This document shows positions 58,548 to 64,000 of a DNA stretch of 64,000 bases, in pieces. A model generated the notes under the pieces. The model did no database searches. It saw only the letters and a list, made by a program, of their open reading frames with translations, and was not told where the DNA came from. Numbering within the stretch: position 1 is the stretch's first letter; each line of letters starts with the position of its first letter. The stretch is from Sialis fuliginosa (Eukaryota; Arthropoda; Insecta; Megaloptera; Sialidae). Position numbers and translations under genes: made by a program. Where the stretch lies: the NCBI GenBank assembly GCA_961205875.1, contig OY540811.1, positions 16,361,248 through 16,425,247 on the forward strand. Reading direction: 5' to 3'.

Positions 58548-58745
58548 TCAACCTGTAACAAAATATCCTAGGTGGCTGTTTTGATGACGTAAGCAGATAT
58601 CTAATGACGGAGGTTTTGTGACGGAGGTGGTCGCTTGTAAACGACCTGACACTAACACGTCCTGTTTTATTTCCTTTAATTGCTCACCTTGTTCGTTTCC
58701 TGCAACTTTCTTGATTATCCTATTGAAAATTACAACGGTGTTCAT
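58548..58745 (-). CDS. Short open frame (65 codons) with an internal donor-like site, doubtful
   Basis: The product has a balanced composition unlike its AT-driven neighbours (for example KKVAGNEQGEQLKEIKQDVL) but matches no family known to me. AACAAG|GTGAGCAAT at about 58,685-58,699 on the minus strand is a good splice-donor match inside the frame, so an exon ending there is also conceivable. It may equally be a decayed transposon ORF. Confidence 0.15.
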   Translation of the reverse strand: MNTVVIFNRIIKKVAGNEQGEQLKEIKQDVLVSGRLQATTSVTKPPSLDICLRHQNSHLGYFVTG

Positions 58746-59584
58746 AGATTTACTTTTATTTTATTTGAAATTGTTATTTTATTTATATTTGAATACAGCA
58801 GCATTAAAAATTAAAAGCTCATATATTTCACTGATTTTAAAATTTAACTGATTAATAGCATTTTTATTTACTATTTTAATATCCAATTTCATTTCTTAGA
58901 GGGGGGAGGGGCATAGTTGTATTGACGAATTAATTTACCAACTAAGTCTTAATAATAAAATACCAAAAAACATATAAATAAAAAATAGTTGAATTTACAT
59001 TATATATTGTTCAAATATTAAAAAATATATTATCTTTTCGATATGAGTGCTTACTTTAATGTTATTCGAAATTTCCAAGAAAATTGAATAGGTAAAGAGC
59101 AAAATATAAATATCGTATAAACCAATTTGAAGTTATGAATCTGGTAAATTTCATTGAAAAAATAATATAAACGTGTACATCGTTGATATCCAATTTTAAT
59201 AATTTAATCCGGAAAAAAACTTTTATATGTGACACAATAAATGAACCAAATGTCTCGCCATCGATTTTCGTATCCAAGAGAAAAATCCAGACGATAATTC
59301 AGTTTTAAATTTTGCAATATGGGGAACAGTTTGACAGTTGTAAAGATTGGCATAAACTTTTTAGATTTGTGTAAAGATTGGGAGGGGTAGAAGTTGCGAA
59401 TAGATATTTTCGATGTAGAGTTGAAGAGTATGTTACCGTATTTTCATACTTTTATGTCAGATGTTCTCAAAAGTTTTCATTATTTATTAAAAAGTTGCCA
59501 TTTCTCTATCGCGATCTCTGTATGAGCTTTTCGAAACACAAATCAACTAAAAAAAATAATTTTATAAAATTTACAAATCAAATA

Positions 59585-60054
59585 CAGTGAAACTTCTTTA
59601 TAATGCTCTTGGGCGGATCAGATCAAAAACGCATTATAAACGGGATAGCGCAATAAGCGGGAAATAAATTAGAAAATAAATATTTTTCCTAAAAATATGT
59701 TTAATGTTAACGTTATGTAGATTATGTACTTGAGACATTTTTCTCGATTTCTTGACGATTTTGAAGAATAGAACGGAGAGTTGAACCCGGAATTCCAAAA
59801 ATCTTCACTAAATCTTTTTGTGTCAATACATTGTTTTCGTCACATTTTCGTAAAATTACCATTCTTTGACAAAAGGTTTTCGTTGTTAACACAAAAAGTG
59901 TTAACAAAGTTTTGCGTATTATAAACGTGATCTGTGAGCGTTAAAAACGGGAATATTTGTATATTAATTTACGTGTTGGGATCGGGACCATGGTAAAAGC
60001 TCGTAATACACGGGATAGCGCTAAAAACGGGAGTATTATAACGAAGTTCCACTG
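59585..60054 (-). mobile_element. Deleted pogo/Tigger element (TA target)
   Basis: The left end CAGTGAAACTTCTTTATAAT (59,585) and the right end, read on the minus strand from 60,054 as CAGTGGAACTTCGTTATAAT, are TIRs of pogo type, each flanked by TA (59,583-59,584; 60,055-60,056). GCGCTAAAAACGGGA / GCGCAATAAGCGGGA words recur inside both ends. Length is 470 bp; only the N-terminal helix-turn-helix remains of the transposase. Confidence 0.85.
59722..59907 (-). pseudogene. pogo transposase N-terminal psq-type HTH, fragment
   Basis: A 61-codon open frame. Residues about 29-55 (LTQKDLVKIFGIPGSTLRSI, then LQNRQEI) match the CENP-B/pogo N-terminal psq-type helix-turn-helix (x-x-D-V-A-x-x-F-G-I-P-x-S-T-L-x-x-I-L-K-N-R-x-x-I). 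The second CENP-B helix-turn-helix and the DDE domain are absent. The frame ends shortly after the helix-turn-helix, so it is a relic inside a deleted element. Confidence 0.8.
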
Positions 60055-60159
60055 TACTTTTTTTGTATATTATGAACAATTTAATCGAAAGCAATATTAG
60101 AAAAATATATTTTGTAGCAAAAAAATACATAAATGAAAAAATAATAAAAACATCTGTCA

Positions 60160-61020
60160 AGTAATGGGACTGTGCTTCTTCGTGCTAAATTCTGCAAAAT
60201 TTATCATTGTAAATAAATTATTTTTATAGAAAAATTGCACTAACCTTTATACAATATTTAATACTCTTATATTAGACTATATACCAACTAGACTCAACAA
60301 ATAAATCATCAAGTTTTATTAAAAATCTTTCATGACCTGAAATGGATAATCCAAAGTGGAAATTTTAAAATCAAAGACTAAAAAGTTTTCATTCTTTTAT
60401 AAATGATCACATACATAACTTTAGATATTTATGTTTTACATTTACTCTACACCACTGGATATGTATATAAAATAATTATATTAACTATTAAAAATTAATG
60501 ATATATTATAAATTTTATTGACTATTAATATATATAACTTCTCGTCAAAAATTTCTATGATGCAGTATAGCCAAGGTTGTTTTTAATATGCAATCATTAA
60601 ACCTTGGTAGTATCTTCTTTTTATCGTTCAGAGAGATTCTAGTAAACATACTTATATAATATATTTTCTGAGTGAAAGCCGGATCACCAATATAATGCTC
60701 TGTTTTTTCTATTATTCTATTTCATACAAGCAGAAAATAAAATAGGTTTGATAATTTAATTCCATTAATTCCTTTTGTTATTTCAAATCTTTTATATCGA
60801 TAATAACAATGTACTTATTCATTATTTAATTTTTTTCTAAAAGCAAATTTATAAATCTCAAGACCATTTTCTGCGAAAGTATTTGATTAGTGAAGCACTC
60901 CAGAAATCGTTTAATATTTCATTTATTTGCTCTTAATAGAGAATATATCGATTTTCTAAATTGTTTAATAAATGGATAAAATCGTTTAGGCTTATGAGTG
61001 ACTTCAATTCAAAAACTACA
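60160..61020. other. AT-rich sequence, nothing recognised
   Basis: No supported feature. Confidence 0.4.
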
Positions 61021-61023
61021 AGA

Positions 61024-62368
61024 TAGGGCTGCACGCCGATACGAGATTGCCTTAAATTCGGACAAGACGCGACCGAGACGATATTAACTTTAATTATAAG
61101 TCTCGTCGAGAGTATCGGTTGTAAAAAGTTATTAAATTAATAAAAAATAGTAAAATACACTCATGATTGTATTTTACTATTTTTTATTAATTTTTAAATT
61201 AATAATTAAAGAAAAAAGATTATATAAAATTTTCACGTAACGTGTCGTTCTTGAGATACTTTGAAAAAATAACTGTTTTGGGATGTCACCCCTTCCTCTT
61301 ATACACACGATTTTAATGATTTTTTTAAATGAAACCAACCAAGTTTCATTAATATCGTATTTCAAAATACTTTTTATAAAAAATTCATACGAATCGTTCA
61401 CGTGAATGAGACGAGATTATAACGAAACTGTTACAAGAGAACCTTTTCAAGTGATAAAATTGTATCGAGTTAAAATTTTATATATAGTTTGAGGAGGTCA
61501 AGGGTAGTACGAAAAAAATATTTTAGCTGCGGTAAAACGATTTAAACGGGTGAAATACCCTTATAAAAATGTGAAAAATAATCGTATAATTCGTATATTT
61601 CAAATATATTAACTCGACTGAAACTAATTTTCATGATTTTTGTACTCTTTCAAATGGCAAAAGTCGAAATTCGAAAACGTGAAACCGATCACCCCCACCT
61701 CCCACCCACCCCATTAATTTAATTGGATATTATGCAAGAAACAAACTTACCAAGTGATAATTTTTAACCGGCCATTTTCTAGACTAACTTGTGCTAAAAA
61801 ATTAATTTACTGGTTTCTAGGGGTCTTGAAATGTAAATATCCTTCTAAATTGGTCACTTTTCAACTATAGTCAATACTTTTCGTATCGCTAACGTATAAT
61901 AAAAAAATTAAGTATATATTTTTCGAAATATGATAATGTGGCGATGAAAGGGTTAATTTTTGTTGGTGAAATATGTATTGTATATTTAAATTACTATTGT
62001 ATAATACAATTAATTTTAGTAAATAGAAAAAAAATCATAAAAATTAATAGGGTTTTTCGAATTTCGGCTATTGTTATTCGAAATAGTGAAATTTTTTAAT
62101 TATAATTTTTTTAAATCTTCATTAGTTTCAAAGTTATTTGAAATATACGATTATTTTGCACATTTTAATTGGGGTATTTCACCTAATTAAACCGTTTTAC
62201 CGCAACTAAAATAATTATTTTCTTACTACTCTTGACCCCTCTAACTATTTACAAAATTTTAATGCGATACTATTTTATCATTTGAAAAGTTTCCATTGTC
62301 AGTTAAGTTCCAAAAACGAAGGCCAAACGAAACCAGACTTACTTAACTCCCGTCTCGTCTTATGTGTA
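61024..62368. repeat. GTCTCG-family repeat, copy 4, split by a nested fold-back
   Basis: Opens TAGGGCTGCACGCCGATACG with ACGCGACCGAGACG and GTCTCGTCGAGAG, resumes at 61,405-61,420 (GAATGAGACGAGATTATAAC) and again at about 62,315-62,368 (CCCGTCTCGTCTTATGTGTA). The last segment, read on the minus strand (TACACATAAGACGAGACGGG), resembles the opening of copy 3, suggesting the two ends of one element. The segment 61,205-61,375 is a dispersed repeat also found at 39.9 kb. Confidence 0.45.
61430..62310. mobile_element. Nested fold-back element with about 250-bp arms
   Basis: The left arm about 61,430-61,682 and right arm about 62,053-62,310 are diverged reverse complements. Shared words include GGTCAAGGGTAGTA against its mirror TACTCTTGACC, GCGGTAAAACG against CGTTTTACCGC, ATAATCGTATA against its mirror, and GTCGAAATTCGAAAA against TTTTTCGAATTTCGGC. 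The loop (61,683-62,052) contains a C-rich start (ACCCCCACCTCCCACCCACC). It has no coding capacity and sits within GTCTCG copy 4. Confidence 0.65.
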
Positions 62369-62369
62369 G

Positions 62370-63855
62370 GTAGTGTAGGTACCTCTAAACAGAATATTGT
62401 GTAGTTTCAATAAATTACAACTATTAAGCATATCAAATTTTACCAATATTTATATCTGAACCAATTAAAATTTTCGATATATTTCAAATATGAGTATCTT
62501 TCGTAGATAATTAATATGATTTACTATTACATGTTTATATTTACATCATTAAAACTGAAAAAGAAAACTCGCTTGTTATAGATTGTAAACAAGAACGGGG
62601 GAGATACAAATCACCAATAACAAGAAATATATATTTTGTATATGAGGTTATTAAAATGATTAATAAATACAAACTCCGCTATAATACTGAACAAATCTAA
62701 ATTATAATATATATTAATACACTAATATAACGGCCATATCGTATTCGTGGAATGTTTCTGTGTAAATTATTTTCTAAATATATTTTACTTACTGTCATAA
62801 ATAAACCTCAAAAATGTTGTTATTACAAATGTTATTGTCAGGCATTTTCTTCAGTGGTCTCAAAGTTATGTATGTCTCTTGAACATAACTATTTTGTAGA
62901 TGTACATAGTTTGTTTTAACTGTTTTAAAGTTAAATTTTGTTACTGAAAGTTTAGTAAAATGGAAAAGTTTGAACCCAAATTTACCGACTGACTGAAGTG
63001 GGTGTTTTTAAAATAATGTAGATTCTTTAAAAATAAGTTCTTTTATATCAATTTTCTTTATAGAAATAAATTTTCAACAATTAATCATGGGTTTCAATAA
63101 GAAACATTTGCCTCAATAGATTATAATGTTGCAAATATGTATTTTATTAATAAAAGATTTTTCACTAAATAAACACTGAAAAGTTCCTTCTTGTATGCTT
63201 TTTAAAATTTAAATAATAATTAAACATTAGATAAAATATATTTGTTCGTTTCCGAAAAAATATTATGTACCCTCATCTGGCTGTTCTGTGTCACTTACAT
63301 AACACAAAAACTCAATTTAACCTTATTATCTATGAACCACGTTTGACAAACAGAAAATTGTATGGTATTTTTACTTACTTTTTTAGAAAAATTCTCATAC
63401 TTTATCATAACCCTAAGACAAGATGACATTCCAGTAATAATTTACATTAACGTAGAAATGGCGCGTAGTAAAATTTACTACGCAGTAGAGTACATTTTAA
63501 AAGAATGTATAGCATAACACTTTTCTTTATGAAATAAATATTGAACAGTACACAGTATTTCCAGAAATATTCAAATATGCTTAAAAAATACTCAATGGCA
63601 GTTATTTACTTTATTTATTTCTAAAAATTTCGACACAATAGTAATTTTTTTAATATTCCTCATGTCTAGTTGTCCTTCAATTACCTATTTATTATGTACA
63701 TTAGAAATTTTACATTTTCTCCGGGTAGGTACTACATTATTTTAAAGATATTTCATAAAATTTCAATAAAATTCCAGGAAGTAATATTTTTTAGCAATAA
63801 AATACAAAATAATTATCCAATTAAAAAATAGCATTAATATAATTTTTAAAATTTA
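62370..63855. other. AT-rich sequence upstream of the candidate exon
   Basis: No repeat borders or coding segments recognised. If the exon at 63,861-63,913 is real this is the start of its downstream intron. Confidence 0.35.
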
Positions 63856-63860
63856 CTCAC

Positions 63861-63913
63861 CGTAATCCGGACCTGCGTTAAAATTGTGAATTCTTTTCAA
63901 GGACGTAACCATT
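63861..63913 (-). CDS. Candidate protein-coding exon, minus strand
   Basis: Read on the minus strand: acceptor-like ATTTATTTTTAG (AG at 63,914-63,915), then A, then ATG at 63,910-63,912, an open frame MVTSLKRIHNFNAGPDY plus one base, then the consensus donor GTGAGT (63,855-63,860). The 53-nt segment has balanced codon choice compared with the AT-rich flanks, and the other two frames contain stops. It could be the first coding exon (ATG start) behind a 5'UTR intron, or an internal exon in phase 1. I do not recognise the protein. The next exon would lie at lower coordinates; the block at 52.13-52.29 kb is one possibility. Confidence 0.42.
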
Positions 63914-64000
63914 CTAAAAATAAATATTTAGAAATTTACAGTTGTCAATGTCCACCACGAAGGACACTACAGTTTTTGATATTTTAATGAAAAACATTAC

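Overview
This is an AT-rich eukaryotic sequence of insect type, most likely lepidopteran. The evidence is the high A+T content with long homopolymers, TA/TTAA-targeting DNA transposons, Helitron termini of the type common in insects, short GGTAGGTACCT-like words (for example near 51,120 and 52,680), and fragments of the AGGGTTCCG...CGGAACCCT and CGGCCAAGTGCG repeats that are frequent in moth and butterfly genomes. The lineage call is an inference from repeat signatures. No complete protein-coding gene, rRNA or convincing tRNA was found. Almost every open frame is short and unremarkable. The window reads as intergenic or deep intronic sequence built from mobile-element debris.

Layout. 0-9 kb: a Tc1/mariner-type element with perfect 26-bp terminal inverted repeats (TIRs) at 177-1094, a near-perfect hairpin at 2.6 kb, a TIR element at 4.9-5.4 kb and a fold-back at 6.3-6.7 kb. 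9-14.3 kb: a short Helitron, a second Helitron tail, a 219-bp self-complementary element with a 13-bp target-site duplication (TSD), and a piggyBac-type TTAA element. 14-25 kb: mostly AT-rich unique sequence with microsatellites, two GC-richer islands and hAT-like ends. 25.77-32.50 kb: the most striking structure, a 6.7-kb element with roughly 750-bp inverted arms. It holds 19 full copies plus a partial copy of a ~184-bp tandem repeat (3.6 kb) and a hAT transposase C-terminal remnant. 33-45 kb: a second 13-bp-TSD hairpin element, an insertion bracketed by a perfect 21-bp direct repeat, a Helitron with CTAG end, and dispersed-repeat fragments. 46-63 kb: three short TIR elements, two inverted Helitron copies of one family plus a solo 3' end, two pogo-type relics (one with the N-terminal helix-turn-helix, one with the C-terminal zinc finger), four copies of a GTCTCG-rich repeat, and a nested fold-back.

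Possible host-gene signal is limited to a candidate minus-strand exon at 63,861-63,913 (ATG, open frame, consensus donor and acceptor), a GC-rich block at 52.13-52.29 kb with good splice-like borders, and several unique GC-richer islands (4.2, 10.0, 14.7, 17.4, 21.6, 36.5, 39.2 and 42.75 kb) that could be regulatory. If the exon is real, its gene runs leftward through this repeat-filled sequence as a very long intron.
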